A stretch of 64,000 nucleotides of DNA from Sulfitobacter sp. LCG007 (lineage in GTDB: Bacteria > Pseudomonadota > Alphaproteobacteria > Rhodobacterales > Rhodobacteraceae). Position 1 is the first letter of the stretch, and every line of letters starts with the position of its first letter. The notes under the pieces are model-generated. The model was given only the letters and a program-made list of their open reading frames with translations, searched no databases and had not been told where the DNA came from. The stretch spans positions 1,426,001 to 1,490,000 of the forward strand of contig NZ_CP161805.1 in the NCBI RefSeq assembly GCF_040801785.1, given 5' to 3'. A program made the position numbers and the translations under genes. Below, one piece after another: positions 14,822-23,413 of the stretch.

Positions 14822-16045
14822 TTGGACTATACCGGGAAGCTGGACGAAGCCATCGCCCGCCTGCATGCGGAGGGACGCTATCGCACCTTCATCGACATCG
14901 AGCGGCAGAACGGCAATTTCCCTCATGCGGTCTGGACACGGCCGGACGGCACGCAGCAGCCGGTCACGGTCTGGTGCGGAAACGACTATCTGGGCATGGG
15001 ACAGAACCCCGTCGTGCTCGAGGCGATGCACGAGGCGATCGGGGCCGCAGGCGCCGGGTCCGGGGGGACTCGCAACATTTCCGGGACGACCGTCTATCAC
15101 AAGCGCCTCGAGTCCGAGCTGGCAGAGCTTCACGGCAAGGAGGCGGCGCTGCTGTTCACCTCGGCCTACATCGCGAACGATGCCACGCTTTCGACCCTTC
15201 CGAAGCTCTTTCCCGGCCTGATCATCTATTCGGACGCGCTCAACCACGCCTCGATGATCGAGGGCGTGCGCCGCAACGGCGGGGCCAAGCGCATCTTCCG
15301 CCACAACGATGTCGCCCATCTGCGCGCGTTGCTGGAAGCCGACGACCCGGCGGCGCCCAAGCTCATCGCCTTCGAATCGATCTATTCGATGGACGGGGAC
15401 TTCGGCCCGATCGAGGCGATCTGCGACCTGGCGGATGAATTCGGGGCGCTGACCTATATCGACGAGGTCCATGCCGTGGGCATGTACGGACAGCGCGGTG
15501 CCGGAGTGGCGGAACGCGACCGGCTGATGCACAGGCTCGACATCATCAACGGCACGCTCGCCAAGGCATTCGGCGTGATGGGCGGCTACATCGCGGCATC
15601 GGCGAAACTGTGTGACGCCGTAAGGTCCTACGCGCCCGGGTTCATCTTCACCACCTCCCTGCCGCCGGCGGTCGCCGCCGGGGCGGCGGCGTCGGTTGCC
15701 TTCCTCAAGCGCTCGCCCGAACTGCGCAGGCAGCACCAGGACCAGGCGAAGGTGCTGAAGCTGCGCCTCAAGGGGCTTGGCCTGCCGATCATCGACCATG
15801 GCAGCCACATCGTTCCGGTCATGGTCGGCGATCCCGTCCATACCAAGCTTCTGTCGGACATGCTGCTGGCGGATCACGGAATCTACGTTCAGCCCATAAA
15901 CTACCCCACCGTCCCGCGGGGTACCGAGCGGCTTCGGTTCACGCCGTCGCCGGTACACGGCCCGCGGGAAATGGATGCGCTCATCCGCGCAATGGATGCG
16001 CTCTGGTCACATTGTGCGCTGAATCGCGCCGAAGGGGCCGGCTGA
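14822..16045 (+). CDS. hemA: 5-aminolevulinate synthase
   Basis: Pyridoxal-phosphate enzyme that joins glycine and succinyl-CoA, the first step of heme synthesis in alphaproteobacteria. It shares long identical stretches with Rhodobacter Hem[60 protein letters not shown] (PLP Asp and His) and N-G-T-L-A-K-A-F-G (Schiff-base Lys). I choose the TTG at 14822 because it gives [10 protein letters not shown], aligned with the MDY start of known HemA, and GAGGA lies seven bases upstream; ATG 14807 or 14783 would add 5 or 13 residues. Probably induced at low oxygen through the FNR-type box. Confidence 0.95.
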   Translation: MDYTGKLDEAIARLHAEGRYRTFIDIERQNGNFPHAVWTRPDGTQQPVTVWCGNDYLGMGQNPVVLEAMHEAIGAAGAGSGGTRNISGTTVYHKRLESELAELHGKEAALLFTSAYIANDATLSTLPKLFPGLIIYSDALNHASMIEGVRRNGGAKRIFRHNDVAHLRALLEADDPAAPKLIAFESIYSMDGDFGPIEAICDLADEFGALTYIDEVHAVGMYGQRGAGVAERDRLMHRLDIINGTLAKAFGVMGGYIAASAKLCDAVRSYAPGFIFTTSLPPAVAAGAAASVAFLKRSPELRRQHQDQAKVLKLRLKGLGLPIIDHGSHIVPVMVGDPVHTKLLSDMLLADHGIYVQPINYPTVPRGTERLRFTPSPVHGPREMDALIRAMDALWSHCALNRAEGAG

Positions 16046-16178
16046 TAATACCCGGTATGAGATTGGCGTTGCGTTGTGCTAACGTAATCTAAAGAAGAAA
16101 CCGGATACGAATCGTTGATGGACCTTTGAAGCGATTCGACCATCGGTAGAGAGCAGTTCGGGCATACGGGACAATCAT

Positions 16179-17441
16179 ATGATCGTGCGCCGGTCTTCCA
16201 GGGACGAGTACGAGAAAGTCGAGCCTAAGGCGTTCGACGATTTCGAGTTGCGACTCGGCGACGTGATGCGCGGCGAGCGGGCGACGCTTGGCAAGTCGCT
16301 TCTCGACGTCCAGCGTGAGTTGCGCATTCGTGCCTCCTATATCGCCGCCATCGAGAATTGCGATCCCGACGCGTTCGACACGCCCGGTTTCATCGCGGGC
16401 TACGTACGATCCTACGCGCGCTATCTCGGCATGGACCCGGACAGCGCCTTCGCGGACTTCTGCAAGGAAAGCGGCTTTGCCGTGGCCCATGGCATGTCGG
16501 CCGAGGCGTCCGTTCTGCGCAAGTCGAACCAGGTCGAGGCGCGTGCGGTTAAGCCCACGGAAGCCGACCGTTTCAAGCGTCCCGCGACCCCGTTCGTCCC
16601 GAAGGGCGAGGCGTTCTGGTCCGGAATCGAGCCAAGCGCGATCGGGTCTTCGCTCGTGCTGATCTGCCTGATCTCCGCGATTGGCTACGGCGGCTATGCG
16701 GTGTTGCGCGAGGTCCAGAAGGTTCAGGTCGCTGCGGTCGAACAGACGCCCGTCGTGCTCTCGGACCTCGATCCGCTGCAAGGCGCCCTCGCACCGGCAG
16801 ATCCCCAATCGGCCGACCCCAGCCGCCCCGCGGCGATGGATCAGCCCAGGATCGAGGCGCTTGGCAGACTCTACCGTCCCCAGGCGCTCGACGTGCCGGT
16901 GCTGGTGCCGCGAGATGCTCCGATTGCCAGCATCGCTCCGGGCTCGCTCGGTAATTTCGCGGTGGCCGAGGCGGACGACCTGAACATCTCGGGTCTCGAC
17001 CGACTTGCGGAGGCCGCAATCAACGAAGCGCAGCCAGAGGTTCCGGGTCAGGTTCCGCAGGTATCCGAAACGCCCGGCCCGGCGCTGCGCATGGTCGCCG
17101 TGCGTACATCCTGGGTGCGGGTGAGCGGCGCCGACGGTACCGTGATCTTCGAAAAGACCATGGAGCCCGGCGAGGTATGGGACGCGCCGGCCACGGAAGA
17201 ACCGCCGACCCTGCGCACCGGAGAAAGCGGCGCGATCTACTTTGCCATGGGCAACCAGTACTACGGCCCCGCCGGACGCACGGGGCAGGTGACGTCCAAC
17301 CTCCCGCTTGCGGTCGAGACGCTCAAGCAGACATATGCCGTCGCGGATCTGACAGCGGACGAGGCGCTTGCAACGATGGTCGCCGAGTTGCAGACTCCTG
17401 TTGCGGAGCCCCTTCCGGCGGCGGGCAACGCAAGCGAATAA
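16179..17441 (+). CDS. RodZ-like helix-turn-helix membrane protein
   Basis: A 420-residue protein with RodZ layout: an N-terminal helix-turn-helix domain at about 25-95 (L-G-D-V-M-R-G-E-R ... L-L-D-V-Q-R-E-L-R-I-R-A-S-Y-I-A-A-I-E-N-C-D), a basic linker, one membrane segment near 158-178, a long acidic Pro/Ala-rich periplasmic linker, and a C-terminal DUF4115-type beta domain (V-A-V-R-T-S-W-V-R-V ... G-E-S-G-A-I-Y-F). RodZ connects the actin-like MreB to the cell wall machinery. It precedes ispG by 96 bases in the same direction, as in many proteobacteria, which supports the call. Confidence 0.85.
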   Translation: MIVRRSSRDEYEKVEPKAFDDFELRLGDVMRGERATLGKSLLDVQRELRIRASYIAAIENCDPDAFDTPGFIAGYVRSYARYLGMDPDSAFADFCKESGFAVAHGMSAEASVLRKSNQVEARAVKPTEADRFKRPATPFVPKGEAFWSGIEPSAIGSSLVLICLISAIGYGGYAVLREVQKVQVAAVEQTPVVLSDLDPLQGALAPADPQSADPSRPAAMDQPRIEALGRLYRPQALDVPVLVPRDAPIASIAPGSLGNFAVAEADDLNISGLDRLAEAAINEAQPEVPGQVPQVSETPGPALRMVAVRTSWVRVSGADGTVIFEKTMEPGEVWDAPATEEPPTLRTGESGAIYFAMGNQYYGPAGRTGQVTSNLPLAVETLKQTYAVADLTADEALATMVAELQTPVAEPLPAAGNASE

Positions 17442-17537
17442 CCGCGACACCTCTCGCCGGGATCGGCGACTTTCGATTGCGACCGCCGGGTGATGTACCT
17501 ATTTTACCCCCGGCAGCCGAACCCGGAAGGCCACGAA

Positions 17538-18665
17538 ATGTCGCTCAATCACGTCCGCCCCTGGCGAAACATCTATCGACGCAAGTCCCGCCAGATCATG
17601 GTCGGCAACGTCCCGGTCGGGGGCGACGCGCCGATCACCGTTCAGACCATGACGAACACGCTGACGACGGATGTCGCTGCGACGATCGCGCAGGTGCAGG
17701 CGGCGACGGACGCCGGGGCGGATATCGTGCGAATATCGGTGCCCGACGAAGCCTCGGCCAAGGCGCTGAAGGAGATCGTGCGCGAAGTCTCCGTGCCGAT
17801 CGTCGCCGACATCCATTTCCACTACAAACGCGGGATCGAAGCCGCCGAAGCGGGCGCCGCCTGTCTGCGCATCAATCCTGGCAACATCGGCGATCAGGCG
17901 CGGGTGCGCGAGGTCATCAGGGCGGCCAGGGATCACGGCTGTTCGATCCGCATCGGCGTCAATGCCGGGAGCCTCGAAAAGCACCTGCTCGAGAAGTACG
18001 GCGAACCCTGTCCGGATGCGATGGTCGAGAGCGGACTCGACCATATCCGCATTCTGCAGGACAACGACTTTCACGAGTTCAAGATCAGCTGCAAGGCGTC
18101 CGACGTGTTCATGGCCGCCGCCGCCTACCAGCAGCTCGCAGAAGCCACGGATGCGCCCATCCATCTCGGGATCACCGAGGCGGGCGGCCTGACCTCCGGC
18201 ACGATCAAAAGCGCGATCGGCCTCGGGAACCTGCTCTGGATGGGCATCGGAGACACGATCCGGGTGTCTCTCTCCGCGGACCCGGTGGAAGAGGTGAAGG
18301 TCGGATACGAGATCCTCAAGTCGCTCGGACTGCGCCACCGCGGCGTCAACATCATCAGTTGCCCCAGTTGCGCCCGGCAGGGATTCGACGTCATCAAGAC
18401 GGTCGAGACGCTCGAGAAACGGCTCGAGCACATCAAGACCCCGATGAGCCTGTCGATCATCGGCTGCGTGGTCAACGGCCCCGGAGAGGCGCTCATGACC
18501 GACGTGGGCTTCACCGGCGGCGGCAACGGGTCCGGGATGGTCTACCTTGCCGGCCGTCAGAGCCACAAGCTCGGCAATGACGCGATGATCGACCATATCG
18601 TCGAACAGGTCGAGAAGAAGGCGGCCGAACTCGAAGGCGTCCAGGTCCAGCCAGCGGCCGAATAG
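17538..18665 (+). CDS. ispG: 4-hydroxy-3-methylbut-2-enyl-diphosphate synthase (flavodoxin)
   Basis: Iron-sulfur enzyme of the non-mevalonate isoprenoid pathway that converts MEcPP to HMBPP. The 375-residue protein starts [17 protein letters not shown] at ATG 17538 after GGAAGG; a longer frame from 17490 would add 16 residues that do not fit the family. Diagnostic stretches are [39 protein letters not shown], and the cluster ligands C-P-S-C (in [13 protein letters not shown]) and C in [11 protein letters not shown]. Confidence 0.97.
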   Translation: MSLNHVRPWRNIYRRKSRQIMVGNVPVGGDAPITVQTMTNTLTTDVAATIAQVQAATDAGADIVRISVPDEASAKALKEIVREVSVPIVADIHFHYKRGIEAAEAGAACLRINPGNIGDQARVREVIRAARDHGCSIRIGVNAGSLEKHLLEKYGEPCPDAMVESGLDHIRILQDNDFHEFKISCKASDVFMAAAAYQQLAEATDAPIHLGITEAGGLTSGTIKSAIGLGNLLWMGIGDTIRVSLSADPVEEVKVGYEILKSLGLRHRGVNIISCPSCARQGFDVIKTVETLEKRLEHIKTPMSLSIIGCVVNGPGEALMTDVGFTGGGNGSGMVYLAGRQSHKLGNDAMIDHIVEQVEKKAAELEGVQVQPAAE

Positions 18666-18674
18666 GCCGGGGCG

Positions 18675-19961
18675 GTGCGGGGCAATCGTTCATCGTCTCG
18701 CACACCGGCGCCTGAACGCTTCCTGTCCGACGAGGGTTACGATCTTTCCGGTCTGAAGGCCATCGACAGCTTCCGGGGACGCGAGATCCGGCTGCGTCTG
18801 CTGTTGCTCGGTGTCGCGGCACTGGCGGTGACGCTTCACCTGCGGGATCCGGTGTTCCCGGTCGCCTATGGCGCCTATGTCGTCATTCTCGCGACCTACA
18901 TCTGGCTGCTGCAGCGCCAGGCCGACAGGGTGCCGCGGCGCAGGATGCTTCTTCTGGCGGGGGTAGGCCAGCTTTCCGTCCTGATCGTGCAGTGCATGTG
19001 CGTCTATCTCTTCGCGAACGAAGACCGCATCGCCCAGCTGCTGGCGCTTTTCCTCTACTTCGTTTCAAGCCTCAACACGGTGACCGTCCGGGCGATCCGC
19101 CGGTCCTATCTCAGCCTCGAGATCGTCAGTTACATCCTCGCCGGGGCCGCGATGGTGGTGGTCGAGTTCGACCGAAGTCCGATCGGTGCGGCGCTGATCA
19201 TCGCCGTGGCCTTCGCTGCCTACTCGTCCTACTTCATCTTCACCACGCGCGGCGTGCAGCGTTTCCAGCGCCAGCTCGAGGAGAAATGGACAGGCGTGCA
19301 CGAAGCCGAACGGCAGCGTGCCATCGGACAGCTGACTGCCGGTATCGGGCACGACTTCAACAACCTGCTTGCCACGGTGATCGGCAACATCCAGCTTTGC
19401 CGCGAGGTAGAGGACGAAGCCGAGCGCGCTGCCCTTCTGGCGGCTGCCGAACAGGCGGCATACAGGGGGGCCGACCTGACCGGGCGGCTTCTTGCGCTGT
19501 CGCGGCAATCGCATCTCGAACCCGAGAAGGTCGATACGGACCGGATCGCTCAGGATCTCTCGCCCGTGGCGAACCGCGTTCTCGGATCGAAACACCGTCT
19601 GGTGATCGACCTGCCGCCAAGGCCGCTGCGGATCGAGGTCGATGCGGGCATGCTGACCACCGTTCTCATCAACCTGATCCTCAATGCCCGCGATGCGATG
19701 CCGGGCGGGGGCGACATCGTGCTGTCCGGCGAGGCCGGGAGAAACGCGTCGACCACGCTCACGATCCGCGATACCGGCACCGGGATCCTGCCGGAGAACC
19801 TCGACCGGATCTTCGAGCCCTATTTCACGACCAAGCCGAACGGCTCCGGACTCGGGCTCTCGATGGCGCGGGGCTTCATGGAGCAGAGCGGCGGCACGCT
19901 CGAGCTCGAGACGCGGCCGGGGAAGGGCACGGCAGTGCGGCTGCGCTTTCCGCCGTGCTGA
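18675..19961 (+). CDS. Membrane sensor histidine kinase
   Basis: A 428-residue kinase starting at GTG. About six membrane helices lie between residues 42 and 190 with almost no periplasmic domain, so it probably senses a membrane or internal signal. The phosphoacceptor is H226 in GIGHDFNNLLA, typical of the NtrB-like 'HDFNN' class. The ATPase domain has N-L-I-L-N-A-R-D-A-M (N box), D-T-G-T-G-I (G1) and G-S-G-L-G-L-S-M (G2). No receiver domain or response regulator is adjacent. It begins ten bases after ispG and may be read through from it. Confidence 0.87.
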   Translation: MRGNRSSSRTPAPERFLSDEGYDLSGLKAIDSFRGREIRLRLLLLGVAALAVTLHLRDPVFPVAYGAYVVILATYIWLLQRQADRVPRRRMLLLAGVGQLSVLIVQCMCVYLFANEDRIAQLLALFLYFVSSLNTVTVRAIRRSYLSLEIVSYILAGAAMVVVEFDRSPIGAALIIAVAFAAYSSYFIFTTRGVQRFQRQLEEKWTGVHEAERQRAIGQLTAGIGHDFNNLLATVIGNIQLCREVEDEAERAALLAAAEQAAYRGADLTGRLLALSRQSHLEPEKVDTDRIAQDLSPVANRVLGSKHRLVIDLPPRPLRIEVDAGMLTTVLINLILNARDAMPGGGDIVLSGEAGRNASTTLTIRDTGTGILPENLDRIFEPYFTTKPNGSGLGLSMARGFMEQSGGTLELETRPGKGTAVRLRFPPC

Positions 19962-19967
19962 TGCGCC

Positions 19968-20720
19968 TCAGAGGTCGCGCTTCTCCTCGACGATGGCCTG
20001 CATCTGATCGTAGGGCAGATAGCCCCGCAGCATCTCGTCTTCGAGGATGAAGGTCGGCGTGCCGCTGATCTTGAGCTTTTGCGCCAGTTCCCGGGTCGCG
20101 CGGATCTCGGCGGTCACAGCCTCGCTGTCCATCGCCGCTTCGATTGCGTCAGCATCCAGCCCGAGGGTCCCGGCCATGCGCTTGAGGGCGGGCAGGGTAA
20201 TGTCCGCATTGTAGACCATCAACGCATCATGGATCTGTCCATAGGCGTCAGGGCCCGCGACCTGCTTGGTCGCGACCGCGAAGCGCGAGGCGAGGACGGA
20301 CTGTTCGCCGAGGATCGGGAATTCCTTCACGACGAAGCGGATCCTGCCGTCCTCGCTCAGCAGCTTCTCGACTTCGCCGAAGGCGCGTTTGCAGTAACCG
20401 CAGCGATAGTCCATGAATTCCACCAGCGTGATGTCCCCATCCGGGTTGCCCCCGACGAAGGAGAAGCCGTCCTCGAAGATGGCCGCGCGGTTCTGCTCGA
20501 CCAGCGCCAGGTCCTCGTCGGCCTGAGCGTCCGCCTGCTTCTGTTCGAGCGTGTTCACCGCGTCGATGATCACCTCGGGATGCTCCATGAGGTAGTTGCG
20601 CACCTCTTCGCGGAAAAGCGCGCGTTCCTGGTCGGTCATCGCGCCGAGATCGAAGGCGCAGGCGGAACCTGCCAGCATGAGGCTGCCGAAGAAGGCAGGC
20701 AGGAGCAAGCGTGGTGTCAT
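19968..20720 (-). CDS. DsbA-family thiol-disulfide oxidoreductase
   Basis: A 250-residue periplasmic protein: signal peptide about 1-22 (LLLPAFFGSLMLAGSACA), a helical N-terminal region with a long charged segment about residues 28-75, then a thioredoxin fold with the redox pair C107-G-Y-C110 (D-Y-R-C-G-Y-C-K) and the cis-Pro loop S-G-T-P-T-F-I. This arrangement fits the ScsC/Com1-like DsbA branch, which acts as an isomerase or oxidase in other bacteria. ATG 20720 follows GGAG; the longer GTG start would add 12 residues before the signal peptide. Convergent with the histidine kinase gene. Confidence 0.87.
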   Translation of the reverse strand: MTPRLLLPAFFGSLMLAGSACAFDLGAMTDQERALFREEVRNYLMEHPEVIIDAVNTLEQKQADAQADEDLALVEQNRAAIFEDGFSFVGGNPDGDITLVEFMDYRCGYCKRAFGEVEKLLSEDGRIRFVVKEFPILGEQSVLASRFAVATKQVAGPDAYGQIHDALMVYNADITLPALKRMAGTLGLDADAIEAAMDSEAVTAEIRATRELAQKLKISGTPTFILEDEMLRGYLPYDQMQAIVEEKRDL

Positions 20721-20858
20721 CGAGATATCTCCGGAATTCGGCGCGGTTGGCAGCAATCATCACATCCTGCGCGCAATGCCAAGTAATGGGGAGGGGCAGG
20801 CATTGACGCCGGCGGGATAACGCGTTGAAAGACCATGGCGCAGACTAGGAGCGAAGGC

Positions 20859-22004
20859 ATGCGGAACTCAAGGCGCTCGGCTGTCGATCCCTTTATCGTG
20901 ATGGACGTGATGGAGGCCGCCCGGCGGGCCGAGGCGGCGGGGTGCCACATCATCCACATGGAGGTGGGCCAGCCCGGCACCGGGGCGCCGCAGGCCGCGA
21001 CGCAGGCGCTGGCGCGGCGGATGGCCTCCGAGCCGATGGGCTATACGGTCGCGCTTGGTCTGCCGGAGCTGCGGGCGGGCATCGCGCGGCTTTACCGCGA
21101 CCGTCACGGGATCGATCTGGATCCGGCGCGCGTGGTGGTGACTTCGGGGTCGTCCGCGGGCTTCCTTCTGGCCTTCACGGCGTTGTTCGACACCGGGGAC
21201 CGTGTCGGCATCGGCGCGCCGGGATATCCGAGCTACCGACAGATCCTGAAGGCACTCGATCTGGTGCCCGTGGATCTGCCGACCGCGCCCCAGAACCGGT
21301 TCCAGCCGGTGCCGTCGGATTTCGCGGGCCTCGATCTTTCCGGCCTGCTGGTCGCCTCGCCGGCCAACCCGACCGGGACCATGCTCGACCGCGCCGCGAT
21401 GAGCGCGCTGATCGAGGCGGCCGAGGGGCAGGGCGCGGCCTTCATCTCGGACGAGATCTATCATGGTCTCGAATACGAGGCCGAGGCGGTTTGCGCGCTC
21501 GAGATCACGGATCAGGCCTACGTCATCAACTCGTTCTCCAAGTATTTCTCGATGACCGGCTGGCGGATCGGCTGGATGGTGGTGCCGGCCGACCACGTCC
21601 GCACCGTCGAGCGCATCGCACAGAACATGTTCATCTGCCCGCCCCACGCGAGCCAGGTCGCCGCGCTGGCCGCGCTCGATTGCGGGGCGGAGCTCGAGGC
21701 CAATGTCGCCGTCTACAGGACCAATCGCGCGCTCATGCTGGAAGGGCTGCCAAAGGCGGGATTCACCAATGTCGCCCCGCCGGACGGAGCATTCTACGTC
21801 TATGCCGATGTCTCCGATCTGACGACGGATTCGCTGAGCTTCTCGCGCGAAATCCTCGAGCAGGCCGGGGTCGCGGTGACGCCGGGGCTCGATTTCGACC
21901 CCGAACGCGGACACAGGACGCTGCGCTTTTCCTACGCCCGCGCGACGGCGGACATCGAGGAGGGGCTGGCCCGTCTCGCCGAGTTCATGGCGCGGCGGCG
22001 CTAG
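20859..22004 (+). CDS. Pyridoxal-phosphate-dependent aminotransferase, class I/II
   Basis: A 381-residue fold-type I aminotransferase. Motifs: G-Q-P-G-T-G-A-P (substrate-binding start), T-S-G-S-S-A-G-F (phosphate loop), P-A-N-P-T-G-T (Asn for the PLP ring), S-D-E-I-Y-H-G (Asp and Tyr), and S-F-S-K-Y-F-S-M-T-G-W-R-I-G-W with the Schiff-base Lys. A late F-S-Y-A-R holds the carboxylate-binding Arg. I start at ATG 20859, preceded by AGGAG at good spacing, over ATG 20835. Amino acid specificity cannot be told. It stands alone between dsbA and the amidase gene. Confidence 0.9.
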   Translation: MRNSRRSAVDPFIVMDVMEAARRAEAAGCHIIHMEVGQPGTGAPQAATQALARRMASEPMGYTVALGLPELRAGIARLYRDRHGIDLDPARVVVTSGSSAGFLLAFTALFDTGDRVGIGAPGYPSYRQILKALDLVPVDLPTAPQNRFQPVPSDFAGLDLSGLLVASPANPTGTMLDRAAMSALIEAAEGQGAAFISDEIYHGLEYEAEAVCALEITDQAYVINSFSKYFSMTGWRIGWMVVPADHVRTVERIAQNMFICPPHASQVAALAALDCGAELEANVAVYRTNRALMLEGLPKAGFTNVAPPDGAFYVYADVSDLTTDSLSFSREILEQAGVAVTPGLDFDPERGHRTLRFSYARATADIEEGLARLAEFMARRR

Positions 22005-22077
22005 GGGGATTCCCCTTGGAGAGCGCCTGCGGTAGGCTCGGCCAAAACAACGAAGACGGGCGGTTCGGGCAGGCACG

Positions 22078-23289
22078 GTGCAACGCATAGTTCTTTCGCT
22101 ATTGCTGCTTCTGATCGGCGCCGGGGCCGGGGCGCAGGACCTGAGCGCGCGCGCCCGCGTCGAAGCGGGGCCGAGCGGGGTGCGCGATGGCTGGTTCGGC
22201 GGCGCGACGCTTGAATTGCACCTGAGCCAGGGCGTGCCTTTCCGCGTCTTCACGCTCGATTCGCCGCCACGCCTGGTGATCGACTTCCGGGAGGTCGACT
22301 GGCGCGGGCTGTCGCAGGCGGATCTGCTGTCACGGCCGGGCACCGTCACGTCGCTGCGCTTCGGGCCGTTCCAGCCGGGCTGGTCGCGTCTCGTGGCCGA
22401 CCTTTCCGGGCCCTACCTGCCCATCGAGATCGGCATGCCGATCAATACCGCTTCCGGTTCGGCGGTGCTGTCGCTGAAGCTGAAACCCGTCCGCGCAGAG
22501 GATTTCGCGGCGGCTTCCGGGGCGCCGGACGCCGCGCTCTGGCCGGAACGCAAGCCGCCTGAAATCCTTCCCCCGGTATCGGACGGACGCCTGATCGTCG
22601 CCCTCGATCCCGGACATGGCGGGATCGACCCCGGAGCCGAGCGGGGCGGCGTTGCGGAAAAGGACCTGATGCTGACCTTCGCCCGGCTTCTGCGCGAGGA
22701 GCTTCGCCGCGCGGGCGACGTCGAAGTGGTCCTGACGCGGGATGCGGACGAGTTCGTTTCGCTTGAATCCCGGGTCGCCGTCGCGCACCGGTCGCGGGCG
22801 GATGTCTTCATCTCCCTGCACGCCGATGTGCTGACCCAGGGCGCGGCGCAGGGCGCCACGGTATATACGCTCTCCGATGAGGCCACCGACAAGGCGACCG
22901 AGCTTCTCGCCGCGCGCCATGATCGCGCCGACATCATCGCCGGGGCCGATCTGACGGGCTCGGAAGACGAGGTTGCGGGCGTCCTGCTGGATCTCGCCCG
23001 GCAGGAGACCGAACCCCGCACCGCGGCGCTTGCCCAGTCGCTGATCGCGGCAATGCAGGCGTCCGGCGGGCCGATGAACCGCCATCCGCTGCGTGAGGCG
23101 GGCTTTTCGGTGCTGAAATCCGCCGATATCCCGTCCGTGCTGATCGAGATCGGTTTCCTGAGCAGCCCGCGCGATCTGGAGAACCTCGGCAACCCCGAAT
23201 GGCGGCGCGGGATGGCAAGCGCGATCGCAAGGGCCGTTCTCGACTGGCGCGACGCGGACATGGGCCGCAGGGCGCTGGTACGGCAGTGA
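22078..23289 (+). CDS. N-acetylmuramoyl-L-alanine amidase, AmiC-like
   Basis: Periplasmic zinc amidase that cuts the peptide from peptidoglycan during cell separation. It has 403 residues from a GTG start: signal peptide about 1-19, an AMIN domain about 30-135 (F-R-V-F-T-L-D-S-P-P-R-L-V-I-D-F) and an Amidase_3 catalytic domain from about 175. Zinc and catalytic motifs are L-D-P-G-H-G-G-I-D-P-G (His), E-K-D-L (Glu), I-S-L-H-A-D (His) and V-L-I-E-I-G-F-L-S (catalytic Glu). The PBP1A gene follows in the same direction with its own promoter, a pairing common in alphaproteobacteria. Confidence 0.93.
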   Translation: MQRIVLSLLLLLIGAGAGAQDLSARARVEAGPSGVRDGWFGGATLELHLSQGVPFRVFTLDSPPRLVIDFREVDWRGLSQADLLSRPGTVTSLRFGPFQPGWSRLVADLSGPYLPIEIGMPINTASGSAVLSLKLKPVRAEDFAAASGAPDAALWPERKPPEILPPVSDGRLIVALDPGHGGIDPGAERGGVAEKDLMLTFARLLREELRRAGDVEVVLTRDADEFVSLESRVAVAHRSRADVFISLHADVLTQGAAQGATVYTLSDEATDKATELLAARHDRADIIAGADLTGSEDEVAGVLLDLARQETEPRTAALAQSLIAAMQASGGPMNRHPLREAGFSVLKSADIPSVLIEIGFLSSPRDLENLGNPEWRRGMASAIARAVLDWRDADMGRRALVRQ

Positions 23290-23353
23290 ACGTGTCGCCA
23301 TGCGGCGTGTCGGGCGTCGGCAATTCCGCGCCTTGCCGTGATCCAAACGTGTT

Positions 23354-23382
23354 TTGACCAGGACGGCAGAGAGCCGTATAGG
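23354..23382 (+). promoter_or_regulatory. Promoter of the PBP1A gene
   Basis: TTGACC (23354-23359), exactly 17 bases, TATAGG (23377-23382). Transcription would start near 23389. A TTG start at 23354 would therefore lie inside the -35 box, which favours the GTG start at 23414. Confidence 0.6.
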
Positions 23383-23413
23383 AAGGACTCCGATCCCAGC
23401 AAGGCTCGCGCAC

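Noticed and set aside
23354-23413. TTG start for PBP1A at 23354
   Set aside because: It coincides with the -35 box of a good promoter, and the added 20 residues have no likeness to relatives; GTG 23414 fits better.
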